DNA of 64,000 nt from the NCBI GenBank assembly GCA_002778195.1, contig PCDI01000001.1, forward strand, positions 434,001 to 498,000. The letters run 5' to 3'. Both the position numbers and the translations under genes were made by a program. The stretch comes from Raffaelea ambrosiae. Lineage: Eukaryota > Ascomycota > Sordariomycetes > Ophiostomatales > Ophiostomataceae. Every line of letters begins with the position of its first letter. The first letter of the stretch is position 1. Below, one piece after another: positions 46,149 to 57,469 of this stretch. The notes beneath the pieces are model-generated. The model saw nothing but the letters and a program-made list of their open reading frames with translations, had not been told where the DNA came from and did not search any database.

Positions 46149-48276
46149 GCTGCACATATCGATGCACAACCAACAAGATTCATGGTAGTCGTCTGATTTT
46201 AAAACAGAGCGTAGTATCGGTGGTGTGTGGATGGTAAGCATTTGCATGTAGGGATGACATATATAGCAATAGTTTGCATAGCAGGCATTTAGAGGCACAA
46301 ACAGATCACGAATGCTATATTTCACTGCTATCTCGCCGATCAGCTGCCAGTGTTTACAGGCATTGAAAGGCAAATGCAAGACGGCAAACAACATCAAAGA
46401 AAAGAAACGTAACACTAAAATGGCGTCCCATAAACTGGAATACCAACAATAAAGACGTTCCTAATTTTCATATCTCCTGAAAACAGAATGCAGGGTTGAC
46501 TCGCTTGACAGGGACTAGAAGCTTCCATTCGGCCCATTTAATAGACGGGGGACAGTTCCGAAAGATTAGTGTATCATGTGAAGGACGATTACAGGAGCTG
46601 ATTCACAGGTCAGAAGGTCATGATGTGGAACTTGAAGCCTGTCACAACCTCAGGCCAGGTATACGCACGTGAGTCGTGTATGTGTGTCAAGGGCTGGGAT
46701 AACTTCTCGTGTGACAACAGGCACCGACAAGTCATAATACGAATGTGACTCTGGATGTTGCTGATAAGCGACTACCTCCCAGGCTTGAGAAGCCTCGTCC
46801 GGGGAATATTTCCCCTTCCCACCTCGGGCTCCAGGTTGAGCTTCTCTGTGGAAGCCGATTAGGCCCAGACTCGCCTCAGCACGTCGTCGCCATGAGGGCT
46901 ACTTCCATGTGAGGAAGCTGCGAGTGGCAGAAAAAGGTAAACAAAGCCCGGAAAAGGCAGGAACGCGACTTTGTTGGGGGTACAGGAGGACTAGTGTGGG
47001 TCTGTATTCAGAGTCAGGCCAGCAGGTTTTCTCGTTCAAACCTGTTTCTGACCGCCGAATTTTTTCCTTTTTGCTTGCCTTCTCCCCTGACCCCTGCTCT
47101 TCTTAACTGTACTAAGACGTGTTCACTTCTATCTTCCTTGCAATATCTTTTGTCTTGTCTTTGTTCCGTATTCACCATTTCGCCGCACTGCTTATCCGGC
47201 TTCATCCACAGGATAAACTATACCGAGGTCGAATGTCGTCCTGGATAGGCTGAGAGCCTGGTTGGAGCCCCCCTACAGAATTTAATTCGGGTGGGGGGGT
47301 GGTTAACTATGGCTATCCTCTCTATGTAAGGGGCTGCCATCGGCAATCAGCCTGTCCAGATGGAGTTCGGCCTCGTAGCCGACCTCCGGGCCGGCCTCCG
47401 CCTCTGCCTGTGCGAACAAACAACACCATCCGCCGACAGAGCTTTCATTACAATAGCAGGGGCGGGGGTCGGCATGTCGCTGGCCAGCGACGTCCTCGGG
47501 CCCTGGCGTATATGTTAATATTAATCTCTGATATCTAGTAAGAGAACTTTGTCTTTCTCATTGCAGTTAAAAGCATTTCTAACGTGTTCATTGGCGCTTT
47601 AGTCAAACACAGAATACCAACAGCTTGGGGGTTTTTTCCTGGAAGCAACCCTTTCTTAATAGTACGCTTCACATACATGCTTCTGGGATGTGATTTCGTG
47701 ACGTCTGCCATCAAAGTTTGAGAGTCATCGCTAATACATGTAACAGAATCCTGCGCTGGATGTAGCACATATCTCGAAAAGACGAGAGTCCAGCTTACCT
47801 TCTGCCACTCACCGGATTTCAAATATGGATATTTACTTCGCGGGGTGACTCGACCTTCCTCATCTTCGAGGTCAGAGACACGGGCGAGGGTCAGACCAAG
47901 GAAGGAATGGACGCGCTGTCCATGACTGGTGTGTTCGGAAAGTAGGAATGTGTTCGGGAAGGGTTTTGTTTGGGCTTGGATCGACAGTAGAATTTCATGT
48001 CCATGTTTTTGGGACGGGAGTGTTGAACACTGAATTCAAATGTCGGCTGAGGAGGACAAACAGCCATAATATATTAACCATCGAAATTTCATGACATTCA
48101 GATCATCTAGGTCACTTTGAAAATCTGACGAGAAATCAATTTTTTGCCGTCCAAAGAAGACGATATCGGCTGCGCTATTCATGCATTTTGCAGCCAATGT
48201 GAAAAAAAGAAATACCATAGCACACACGTCTGACTACGGTATCCAATCAAGCTGTATCACATTCTTCGTTCACTGT
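46149..48276. other. 2.1-kb gene-free region
   Basis: No intact gene supported. Small frames on either strand (for example 47535-47822 minus) show no domain. At 47844-47942 a short open stretch reads F-E-V-R-D-T-G-E-G and ends in TAG; it could be a fragment of an old gene but is too short to assign. The downstream convergent oxygenase ends at 48277. Confidence 0.4.
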
Positions 48277-49535
48277 CTAGTAACCCGTTGTCTTAGATGT
48301 GTTGGCCCGGAACTTATAGTACTCTCCGCTCGTCATCACCGGGTACTTCATCGGGTTTTCCTCGGACACGCAAGTTGGAATCGGTGTCAGAGCCTTGTTT
48401 CGGTCGAACCCAAAGAAGAATGGGCATGAGTACCGCTCGACACCGCTGTTGTTGATCACCCGGTGCACGGTCGAGACGAAGAAGTCATTCGTCTGGCGCA
48501 TCAGGCAGTCGGCCACGTTGACGACCAGGCTGCCGGGGATGGGCTTGGCCTTGATCCAGTACCCCGACTTGGACAGGACCTCGAGGCCGTCGTTGCCGTC
48601 TTGCGTGACAAACGTGAAGCACTCGAAGTCGGTGTGTGCGCCAATGCCGACCTGCTCGTCGGCGGATTTCTGCACAAAGTGTCAGTGAGACAGGAGCACC
48701 CGACGACTTGGTTGTGCCCTAGTTACCTCCTGGACAGGGTAGTGGCAAACACGCTGGCCAGCTTCCGGATGCACGACGTATTCATCGAAGTGGTTCTCGG
48801 GCATGTGCAGAGCCAGGGCAAAGGTGCGCGTCAGACGGCGTGCGAGCCCCAACAGCTGGGTGTGGTAGAGGTACATGTTGTCCTTGAAGCCCGGCAAATC
48901 TTCCTCCTTGGGCCAAAGAGCGATGCTGGGTTCGTCTTTGTTCGTTGCCAGAGGATCGTATTTTGCATCGTAGGCAAAGTTGTATGCTTCCATGAGATCT
49001 TTTGTCGGTTATCGTTTTTGTTAGCGGCCAGAGCACAGGCCCGACAGGAACAAGAGGCGAAAAAGAAAAAAAAAAACATGGCGGTGCGCGTACCACTGAA
49101 CTTGTTCCCCGTGCGGTTGTAGGAACTCATTGGATGGTAGCCGACAAACTCGTCCGGGAGCAGATCGGTGTGAACTTCCAGCTTCTTCTCGAGAGGCTGG
49201 TCGAAGAAGCGCCTGCCGTGCTCGAACGTGATTGCCGGGTACTTGGGATCGATGCCCTGCAAAGGAATCAGCCCTGGCCAACTCCGTTCATGAAAATGGG
49301 CTGCACCTACATGGTTCACGGCGTAGAAGAAGCCAATGCGGTGGCAGGCTTCCCGGACCTTCTCGGCCACGGCCTTGCGCTCTTCGAAGTTCTCGCTGTA
49401 TATAGGGCTGACATCGATGATGGGGATCTCGTCGGCCTCAATGGATACATTGGACTTGTAGCTGATGGTCATGCCCGTCTTGAGCTTGATCGTGATCGGA
49501 GTCGACTCGGACTCGACAACTTCGGTGGTCGACAT
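48277..49535 (-). CDS. Isopenicillin-N-synthase-like 2-oxoglutarate/Fe(II) dioxygenase
   Basis: Exons in coding order are 49311-49535, 49094-49256, 48727-48998 and 48277-48669 (350 residues). The N-terminal DIOX_N part starts near residue 37 with I-P-I-I-D-V-S-P, followed by G-F-F-Y-A-V-N-H. The catalytic core has H232-T-D234 and His289 (S-T-V-H-R-V) as iron ligands, and Arg299 in R-Y-S for the 2-oxoglutarate or substrate carboxylate. The family includes isopenicillin N synthase, gibberellin oxidases and many fungal secondary-metabolite and catabolic oxygenases; the substrate here is unknown. No signal peptide. The first ATG in frame is 49535. The next gene upstream is a Zn2Cys6 regulator on the same strand. 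The second intron contains an A run on the plus strand at 49066-49077. Confidence 0.9.
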
Positions 49536-50159
49536 GTTGGAGGTTGGATCGGGAGCGGATATCGGCAAGGTTTCGTTGTTCGCGCTAGGGAAAGTTCGGC
49601 GTCGAGAATTCCAAGCAACTGGTGGAGCAGATGGTATCAATCCCCAGTTTCTGTCTAGGGTGCTGCCGCCGTATGCAATTGCACTTATATATAAAGATCC
49701 AACCTAGCATGGAACGACGGGTGACTGCCGGCGGGCTTGTGGCGTGTTCGTTCCAATGCCAGGGGAGTTTTATCTGGGCCTGCTAGCGATAGGAACGACT
49801 TATCCTCCCAAGCAAAATAGACGGAGATAAGCGAAGCGATCGGGATATCGGCTACCTGTTCAAGTCTAACACTGCATCCGGGAAGGGTAAAGTTCTGTCG
49901 AGATGGGGGGCAGACCAGCGGATCTAACACGGGCACTCTATGTTGAACTACAGTTGTCTTCTCTTGCCAAGACCAGACCCTTGTCTTAGCTTGGCTCGCG
50001 GAATCTTATTCAGTGGAATCTCTGCAAGTTTAAAAGAAAAAAACGTGTAATATCGTTGCTATGCTTGGGAGTGTATCTTTATGTCATTACGTCAAGGGCT
50101 TGCCTGCTATGGGAAAGAAACAAAACCAAAAATCGAAGAACAGAACAAAAAGAAGAGAC
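49536..50159. promoter_or_regulatory. Promoter region of the 2OG dioxygenase
   Basis: About 620 bases between the dioxygenase start and the end of the regulator gene. GATATCGGC occurs twice (near 49558 and 49845). No gene is seen. Confidence 0.45.
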
Positions 50160-52368
50160 TCAAGATGTCCTGGCCCCCCAACGGTTCATCCAGTAGTCTG
50201 CTTTGTTGGTGTTCAAGTCGGGGTGATCTTGTGTCCCCAAGCTCAGTTTGACAGTGTGGTCCACCAGCTTGTCCCCCGAAGAAGTTTCGCTTACCCCGTC
50301 TTGCGTGTCGACGGAGAACTTGCCCAGATGCCACTGGTACGGACCAAACAGATCATTTAGGAGCTGGTTTTCGTTAGCAACGGAGAGCGTGCTTCGCCGC
50401 GAGTCGGACCCGTCTGTGAACTGGGAGCCGGACCTCGGCTGGCTGGCACTGTCGCTGCAGTGCAAATGCGACGACGACGATTCTGGTGAAGCGGAGGTAT
50501 ATGCTGCAGATGACTGCTCGCCTCCCGCCGGCGGTGAACCGTGCGAGCTTTCGGGGGAGGACTCCACGAACTCAAACTGGAGTCGTCGGAACGTGACTTT
50601 GAGCTGGTTATAGGTGCACGGCCGCCCCCGTGTGTCCTGCCGCTCTATCTCTTCCCCGCGACAGTTTGAACATGGGCATATCTCGGCGGGCCTGGGCTCG
50701 GCTTGTTGGACGTGGACCATGGTGCTGTTGATCACATCGTCCATGATCTTGCAGTATTTTTCCAGGTTGGGTTTCTTCTCGGCCATGGCGGAGAGCGTCG
50801 AGAAGCAGGTGCGGAGATCGTTGGCGACCGCTGGACTCCATAGCATGGGCGCCTTGAAGAGGATGTAACTGCAAATATTGTCAGCACAAACAAAAGCTCA
50901 CACGATTATGGGTGGGCATGCAGGGGCCGTCTCACCATATTGTCAGACCGGATATGAAAAAGGTATTGACCAGGAGAAACGTGTACACAAAGGTCTTTGT
51001 CCGCATGCGGCTGAACAGCTGGCAGACACGCCCGGCCGCCTCGAGACATCGTTGCATCAGCGGGTCGTACGGGTCGAGAACTTCCAGGAAGGTCTCTATC
51101 AGTTTTCGGATCGCGTCGTTGTAGTGCAGAGCGACCCAGGCCCGGTCGTGATCAGCCACGGCCGGGATGATGCTGCCGAACACCTCGGCCTGCTCGAGCA
51201 CATGCGGCAGGTTGGCCTTGAGATCCGCCAGCGGACGGTCGACGCGGTGCACGACGCCGAACAAGGGCGACGAGATGCGTGCCAGATGAAGACCGGCCGA
51301 GGCGGCACTCAGCGCAGGGCTGGAGGTGTTCTCGTCGCGGCATATCAGGGTGCCGTCGGGTTGGCGACAGAGATACTTGCGCGTGACCAGTTCGTAGGGA
51401 ACTTTGGCGTCGATGGCCTCGTCAGAGACGCAGAACGGCCGTCGGAGCGCCCAGCAGATGCGCCGCTCGAGGACATAGATGCACCAGAAGAGGCTGGTCC
51501 GCAGATGCGCCGTCTTCTCGTCGAGAAAGGCGTAGTACTGGGCGCGGTGCATGCCCGCGCCGACAGCTCGGCGCATGGCATGGGCAATGAGGTAGTAGAC
51601 GCTGGCGTCCAGCGACAGCCGGAGCTTGTAGTAGACCACCAGCATGATGGCCTCGAGCTCCTGCACGTGGGTGAGCTCGTCGGCGAGCGGCTTGAACTGC
51701 AGTGCGGCGGCGACATAGCTCTCGGGCTTGCAGGGACTGGTGTTCTGCGTCGGCTCGACAGCCGTCGCGCCGATGGCATACACCATGTACAGCTTGAATC
51801 GCTGGTTTTTGGCCGTGGCATCAGACGCCACGGGCTCGTGTCGGATCCGATGAATATCGAGTATCTCCTCCAGATCGATGTACGGCGCCCGGTGGTGCAA
51901 GCTCTCGAGGTAGCCCAGAAGGAGCTGCACGCCGGTCTCGTCGTCGGGGGGGGGCGCCATTTCCGTCCCCGCCTCGGCGGACTGCGCAGGGAAGAGAGGC
52001 CGGCAGCGCTCATCGCGGCGTGCACTGCGTGTCGCCCGCCCGACCGCCTCGGCCGCATCATGGGGGCTGTCCCGTATGGAGACATCATTGGATGGTGGTG
52101 GTGGTGGGCTATGGCCGGCAGCGGAGTCCGCGAGCGCGTGCCTCTCGGCAATCAGCTGGCTTTCGAGGGACACGAGCCTGTCAATCAGCTCCTGCTTGGA
52201 GAGCGCGGCATAGCGCTGCGAGACGGTGGCCGGCGTGCGCTTGCAGTGCAGATTCGCGGCCACACAATTTGTGCACGATGGGTAGCCGACGCAGCGCTGC
52301 TTGCGGCGATGGCACCGGAAGCAGGCTTTGAGCGTGCTCTTTCGCATCCGTGAAGCGTCCTCCTCCAT
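50160..52368 (-). CDS. Zn2Cys6 transcription factor
   Basis: Exons 50936-52368 and 50160-50868 (coding order) give 713 residues. The zinc cluster lies at the N-terminus: Cys16, 19, 26, 32, 35 and 42, with H-R-R-K-Q-R between the second and third cysteines and a five-residue gap between the third and fourth. A Leu-rich helix (L-S-K-Q-E-L-I-D-R-L-V-S-L-E-S-Q-L) after the cluster could dimerise. The fungal_trans middle-homology domain covers about residues 140-440 (with H-R-I-R-H and L-F-W-C-I-Y-V-L-E-R). The C-terminal third is Ser-rich. A second C-x-C-type sequence (C-P-C-S-N-C) sits near residue 545. Neighbours are an oxygenase, an amino-acid permease and an M20 peptidase, so control of amino-acid use or a small pathway is possible. 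GC-rich coding leaves long antisense frames. Confidence 0.88.
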
Positions 52369-53372
52369 CGTGTGGGCAGTCGGTCATGGGAGCATGTGTT
52401 GGGCAGTCGACGGCATCCGAAAGAAGGCAAAGAAGCGAGGCAAAAGATGGGGACAATTGCCGGTCGGACCGGAGGACAGCGGCTGGCGAAGGAAAAATAA
52501 GTGGCCACGGCAGCCACTGGCACCGTCCTGTTTTGTGGAGCCGGATAACGTGACGGACAGAGGGAACGAGGAAGGACCAGCCGTGGTCGAGCTCCAGCAG
52601 AGAGGCCAGCCCGTGGCAGCTGGCTGTCTAACCGCGTTGCGGGCACGCCAATGCCTATTGCGGGTCGACGATGCATTCGTCGCAGGACCCATCCCTTCTA
52701 GCAGCACTTAGTGGAAATACTAAGCCCGATTCTACCAAGCAGGCCGGAGAATGGGCTCATAATCATCCTGACTCCTCCCCCATCCCGTCTAGCTGGCCCG
52801 CAGCGCGATCCAGCAAACGTCTTTCCTCGGGGGTCGACGCTGCGGAACGTGGGCTACGTCACAGGGAGTGTTTGTCTCCCTTGCTGCCCTTGCCTTGCCG
52901 GCAGACAAACCCTGGCTTTGCTGTCCAGGACAATGTCCAGGACAGCTCTGTGTGTCGTGGTGGGCTGCCCTGGCTCTACGACCCGAAGGCCTGTGGCTGT
53001 AGGGTAAGGCCTCTGAAACAAAGACAAAAGACGAGACGGAATGTGCCATAACTGCGGCTCCATAGCCAAGAAAAAAAAAGAGGGCCACTGGTTTCCGCGT
53101 TCGCTTTCTTTGTTCTTTTCGTGCCGCTAGAATCTTCTTTTCTACTTTAAGAACACCGCACTAGCCCATTCACCAGTCCATCTACCATGTATATACATAG
53201 TATGTCCTCCCTGGATCCACCCTGCCAAAGCCGTTCACCGTGGTGGCGACGACGAACGAAACAAGAACGAAAAGCACGATTCATTATTTATTTGTTTATC
53301 GCCCAACTTCCAAGATGTCGCAAACACAACCATCATATGATACAGATCCGGGAGCACGCACACTCCCCATTC
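52369..53372. other. Regulator promoter and 3' flank of the permease gene
   Basis: About 1 kb. Upstream of the regulator it carries GTCGGACCGGAGG near 52466 and CCGGATAACGTG near 52541, the latter with a GATA-type core. The part next to the permease end (about 53090-53370) is AT-richer. No gene seen. Confidence 0.45.
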
Positions 53373-55260
53373 CTAGAACAGCCAGGAGATAAACCGGTAC
53401 GCATTTCCTCCCTGTGCCGCGGCCTGCTTCTCCAGCGCCTCGCACTCGGCCTCCTCGATGTCGACCTCTCTTTTGCCGGTGTACAAGTCTGCCTGGTGGG
53501 GCAGGACACCCTTGGTCTTCCTGACAAACTTGAACGCGAACAGCATGATGACGTAGATGGGGATGCCCAGGTAGCCCGTGATGAAGTTCTTGTAGTCAAA
53601 GTTTCCGTACTTGGAGCCGACGGCCGATGAGTGAACAAAGACGCTGAAGTTCTTGCACAGGGCAATGAAGATGCACACAAACAGGGCACCGTATGTACCC
53701 CAGATGCCAAACGGCGCCCGATAGGCGAGGGCCGAGTCGGGGATGCCCTGGGCGCGCCGAGCACGGACAAAGGAGATGTGCGTCACCAGGACCGAGATCC
53801 AGGTGAGGATGCCAAAGACGGTGACGAGGTTGGTGAAGTAGGTAAAGACCGTGGCCGACGAGTTGCTGACGTTGAGGAAGCCGATGCACGCGAACGTGCC
53901 CGAGACGAGCAGCGCGTTGATGGGCACGCCTTTGCTGGTAGTATGGGCCAGGAAGCGCGGGGCAAGGCCCTCGACAGCCAAGCCGTAGATGGTGCGGGAG
54001 GCGATGTAGAGGTCAGAGTTCGCAGCGGAAAAGACAAAGAGCAGGAAGCAGCCGTTGAGGAAGCCCGGCAGGACCTGGATGCCGGCAATCTCGATGGCAA
54101 CCACAAATGGCGAGGCAGACGCCGACGTGGACTTGGAATTGGCCTCTGTCAGCTCGGGCGAGTTGTACGGAACAAGCATGCCGAGGAAGAAGATGGACAG
54201 GACGTAAAACACAAGGATGCGGTAAAAGGTGAGGCGAATGGCGCGCGGGATGTTGCGGCGGGGATTGGCTGCCTCGCCAAAGGTGATGCAGATCAGTTCC
54301 GTGCCCAGAAAGGCGTAGGTGGCTGTGACCAGGACAGACAGGACAGCCAGGAAGCGTCCCGAGTCGCCGGCTGGTATGCGTTAGATGCGGCTCGGGGGAC
54401 GGCCAGTCAAAACAAACTCCAAAGGCAAAAAAAAAAAAAAATAGAACACATACTGGTGATGTACGCCTTGAAAGCGCCAGGATTGGCCCAGTAGTGGAAG
54501 CCATAGACACGGTGGTTGGGGCCTCCGCCGCTGACAAGGACCAGAGAGAGGATCAGGATCCCGAGGACGACGAGAATCTTGGCGGCACTCAGATAGAACT
54601 CCAGCTCGCCAAAGACGTGGACGCCAAACATGTTGACAAAGACGATGAGGACCAGGAAGACGGCGATCCAGACACCCGGGTTGACGCGGTCCCGCGGGAC
54701 CCAGTACTCCAGGATGAAGGCGGCCGCCGTGAGCTGTGTGGGCGGGAGGAAGAGGTACTTGAACCAGTAACTGGGCAAGAGTCAGCGGGTGTGTCCCGTC
54801 ACCAGGACGCCCAGGAAGGACAGAAAGAACACCAAAAAAACAAGATGGGCACTGACCAGTAGCCCACCGCAAATCCCATGGCCGGGTCGGTGTATCTCGA
54901 CGCGTATCCGGCGAAGCCGCTGCTCAGGGGAATCCAGGCAGCCATCTCGCCAAGGGCGCCGAGAACGAGGTAGACAATGAAGCCGACCAGCGTATAGGTG
55001 ATCAGAATGGCCGCCGGCCCGGCACGCGCTAGACCGGCGCCGGTGCCGATGATCAGGCCGGTGCCCAGGGCACCGCCAAGCGCGATCATGGACAGATGAC
55101 GGGCTTTGAGCTGGCGCTGCAGGCCCTCCGTCGAGCCGGCCGATACTTCGCCGCTGTAATCGACATTTCCGTAGCTGACGTCTTCAGGGTCCTCCTGGAC
55201 CGCGCCACCCTTTTGGTAGTACGGGTCCGCCCCCTGTGAGTTGCTGGTGATGCCGGTCAT
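53373..55260 (-). CDS. Amino-acid permease, APC/YAT family
   Basis: Exons in coding order are 54857-55260, 54454-54770 and 53373-54370 (572 residues). A hydrophilic N-terminus of about 45 residues leads to the family signature R-H-L-S-M-I-A-L-G-G-A-L-G-T-G-L-I-I-G-T-G in helix 1. About 12 helices follow, including E-Y-W-V-P, F-L-G-T-E-L-I-C-I-T-F-G-E-A-A-N-P-R-R in the conserved loop after helix 6, and a charged C-terminal tail. These proteins import amino acids by proton symport at the plasma membrane in fungi. Which amino acids cannot be told. It is divergent from an M20 peptidase over an 880-base shared promoter. Introns contain an A run (54427-54441 on the plus strand). The start is the first ATG matching the family N-terminus. 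Confidence 0.92.
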
Positions 55261-56140
55261 GATGTTGGTGCTGGAGGAATGTGAGATGCGGGCCAGTGAA
55301 CCCGAGCACGCAGCCGAACTTGTCTTCGAACCCACGTTGCAGCACGTCAAAAGCAGCGCAACAAGTTTGTTTGTGTGTTGTCGCACATGCCACGGGGGGG
55401 GGGGGAAAGAGTCAAGCACTGCAGGTGCGGAGGTCCTGCTTATAACGAGGCGCGTCCCCCTCACATCGCCAAGACGGCACAGTGGCACGTCCAAGGAATC
55501 CCTTATCTCTGTGTCGTTGCAAGGCAGAATCCATGTGTCCAGCATTGAAAATTTCTCTGGGCGCCGAGATCGCCAAGAAGCCAAAGTGCAGCAAATGCGA
55601 CACAAGGCGTCCCTCGAGGGCTTCTGGAAGCCAAACAGTGCCTTCGCCAAGGGGCTAAAAGCTTGTTGGAATTGGCTTTCTTGGACACAGCCCACGTCAC
55701 GCGAGTGCCTTCTCTTCTAGACCCTGCGCTAACGCTGCTAGCACCCGTAAGACGGCACCAAGGGAGAAGCCAGTTGCCAAGAAGCTGAGGTCAGCCTGCT
55801 TCTCTCACGAGCCCCTCCCCGGAGGCGACTCCATATACAGCGTCGGTGGCCTGTGAAGCACAGTGGGGACCCAGCAGGATTCTCGTGCTCCCGCCGCGGA
55901 TAACTGTTACATCATTCGAACTGACATTGTGTGTAGATAAGGGCCTGGGCCGTAGACGGACGACAGGGGCGAAGAGAGCGAGACGGCCAGAAGCCGGCAG
56001 AGACACGGAAACACAAGAGACACAAGAGACACAAGAGAGACAAAGATACGGCGAGGCATATTTTCGACCGTTCGGTGAAACAAGTCGGGAATCCCCCGGC
56101 GACGTCAAAAGCACACACAACACGCCATCGCCAGGTGCGC
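55261..56140. promoter_or_regulatory. Bidirectional promoter, permease and M20 peptidase
   Basis: About 880 bases between divergent starts. There is a G run at 55395-55405. Near 55893 CCGCGGATAACTG contains GATAA, the core seen by GATA-type nitrogen regulators. Three copies of ACACAAGAG lie at 56011-56037 in the likely leader of the peptidase gene. Confidence 0.5.
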
Positions 56141-57469
56141 ATGGCATTTCGCGCGACAATGGACGATGGCTTCGTACGAGCTCGCCTCGCCGAGCTCCAC
56201 GACGACCTCGTCGCGACGGCCCAGACGCTGGTGCGTGCCGACTCGACGAATCCCCTCAACACCACCCTGGTCGCGGACGCCGCCCAGACCCTCCTGCAGA
56301 CGCAGATACCCGGCATCGAGGTCCGCCGATTCGAGCCGCTGCCCGGTCTCGTCAATCTGGTCGCCACCGTCTCGTCGGGTAAGCCCGGGCGACGGCTCAC
56401 CTTCAACGGCCATCTGGACACGTATCCGCTGCTAGCCGAGCTGCCCTGGACTCACGGGCCCCTCAGTGGCGATCTCACGGGCCCGGTCGCCGGCCATGGA
56501 ACCACTAACACCACCGCCGCCAACCAACAGCGCATCTACGGCCGCGGCGTCTGCGACATGAAGGGTGGCATCGCCGCTGCCATCGTGGCCGTCCGCATCC
56601 TGGCCGAGAACCGGGACAGCCACAGCTGGGCCGGCGATGTCACCCTCACGCTAGCCGGCGACGAGGAGACCATGGGCGACAACGGCTCCAAGTGGCTGCT
56701 GGAGAATGTGCCCGAAGCCCGCGGCGATGCCAACGTGTGTCCCGACGTGGGATCGCCCGACGTGGTCCGCTTCGGCGAGAAGGGCTTCCTCTTTTTCGAG
56801 GTCACCGCCGTCGGCAAGGGCGCCCACGGCGCCCACGTACACCGCGGCGTCAACGCCGTCGACCGTCTGCGCCGCGCACTCGACGCCATCAAGGGGCTGG
56901 AGACGGCCCTGGACACCGCCGCGAAGGCGCCGCCACCCGCCGAGGTGGCCCAGGCCATGGCAGGCGCGCAAGCGATCTCCGAGGCCCTCTCCGGCGCCGG
57001 CGAGAACGACACGCTCCGGCGCGTCACGGTCAACATTGGCGTCGTCCACGGCGGAACCCTGCCCAATTTGATCCCCGCGTCCGCGCGCGCCGCCGGCGAC
57101 ATTCGCCTGCCGCTGGGCGTGTCCGTCGCCGACGCCATGGCCTATCTCGACCAGCACGTCACGCCCATGGAGGGCGTCACCCTCCACGTCACCCGGACGG
57201 CCGAGCCGTCCTTCACGGCGCCCTCCCACGAGCTCGTCCAGGCGGCCTTGGAAGCGAGCCGCCGTGTTCTGGGGCGCGAGGTGGTGGCCAACATGCGCGT
57301 AGGCGCCAGTGACACCCGTCTGCACCGCCCGGCTGGGGTGCCCAGTGTGGTGGTGGGGCTGACGCCCAACGGCATGGGAGCGGAGGACGAGTATGTCGAG
57401 GTAGCGGAGCTGGAGCAGCTGACCAGGATACTGGCCCTGACTGCATTGAGGTTTCTGAGGCCGCAGTAG
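56141..57469 (+). CDS. M20-family metallopeptidase/deacylase (ArgE/DapE-like)
   Basis: Intronless, 442 residues. The two-zinc catalytic set is visible: His91 and Asp93 in G-H-L-D-T-Y, bridging Asp139 in R-G-V-C-D-M-K-G-G, and the Glu pair near 175-176 in A-G-D-E-E-T-M-G. A dimerisation domain is inserted at about residues 220-345 (starting G-A-H-G-A-H-V-H). The family cleaves peptide or N-acyl bonds of amino-acid derivatives (acetylornithine deacetylase, succinyl-diaminopimelate desuccinylase, carboxypeptidase S-like). There is no signal peptide, so it is cytosolic. The frame is markedly GC-rich in third positions and has no intron, unlike most neighbours. The first in-frame ATG is 56141; 56159 is an alternative. 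Pairing with a divergent amino-acid permease suggests use of N-acylated amino acids or small peptides. Confidence 0.9.
   Translation: MAFRATMDDGFVRARLAELHDDLVATAQTLVRADSTNPLNTTLVADAAQTLLQTQIPGIEVRRFEPLPGLVNLVATVSSGKPGRRLTFNGHLDTYPLLAELPWTHGPLSGDLTGPVAGHGTTNTTAANQQRIYGRGVCDMKGGIAAAIVAVRILAENRDSHSWAGDVTLTLAGDEETMGDNGSKWLLENVPEARGDANVCPDVGSPDVVRFGEKGFLFFEVTAVGKGAHGAHVHRGVNAVDRLRRALDAIKGLETALDTAAKAPPPAEVAQAMAGAQAISEALSGAGENDTLRRVTVNIGVVHGGTLPNLIPASARAAGDIRLPLGVSVADAMAYLDQHVTPMEGVTLHVTRTAEPSFTAPSHELVQAALEASRRVLGREVVANMRVGASDTRLHRPAGVPSVVVGLTPNGMGAEDEYVEVAELEQLTRILALTALRFLRPQ

Noticed and set aside
50878..52353. A 491-codon plus-strand open frame
   Set aside because: It lies wholly opposite the Zn2Cys6 gene. 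GC-rich coding often leaves the opposite strand open, and this frame has no domain.
53631..54494. A 287-codon plus-strand frame rich in Asp and Glu
   Set aside because: Antisense to hydrophobic helices of the permease; complement of Leu/Val/Phe codons gives charged residues.
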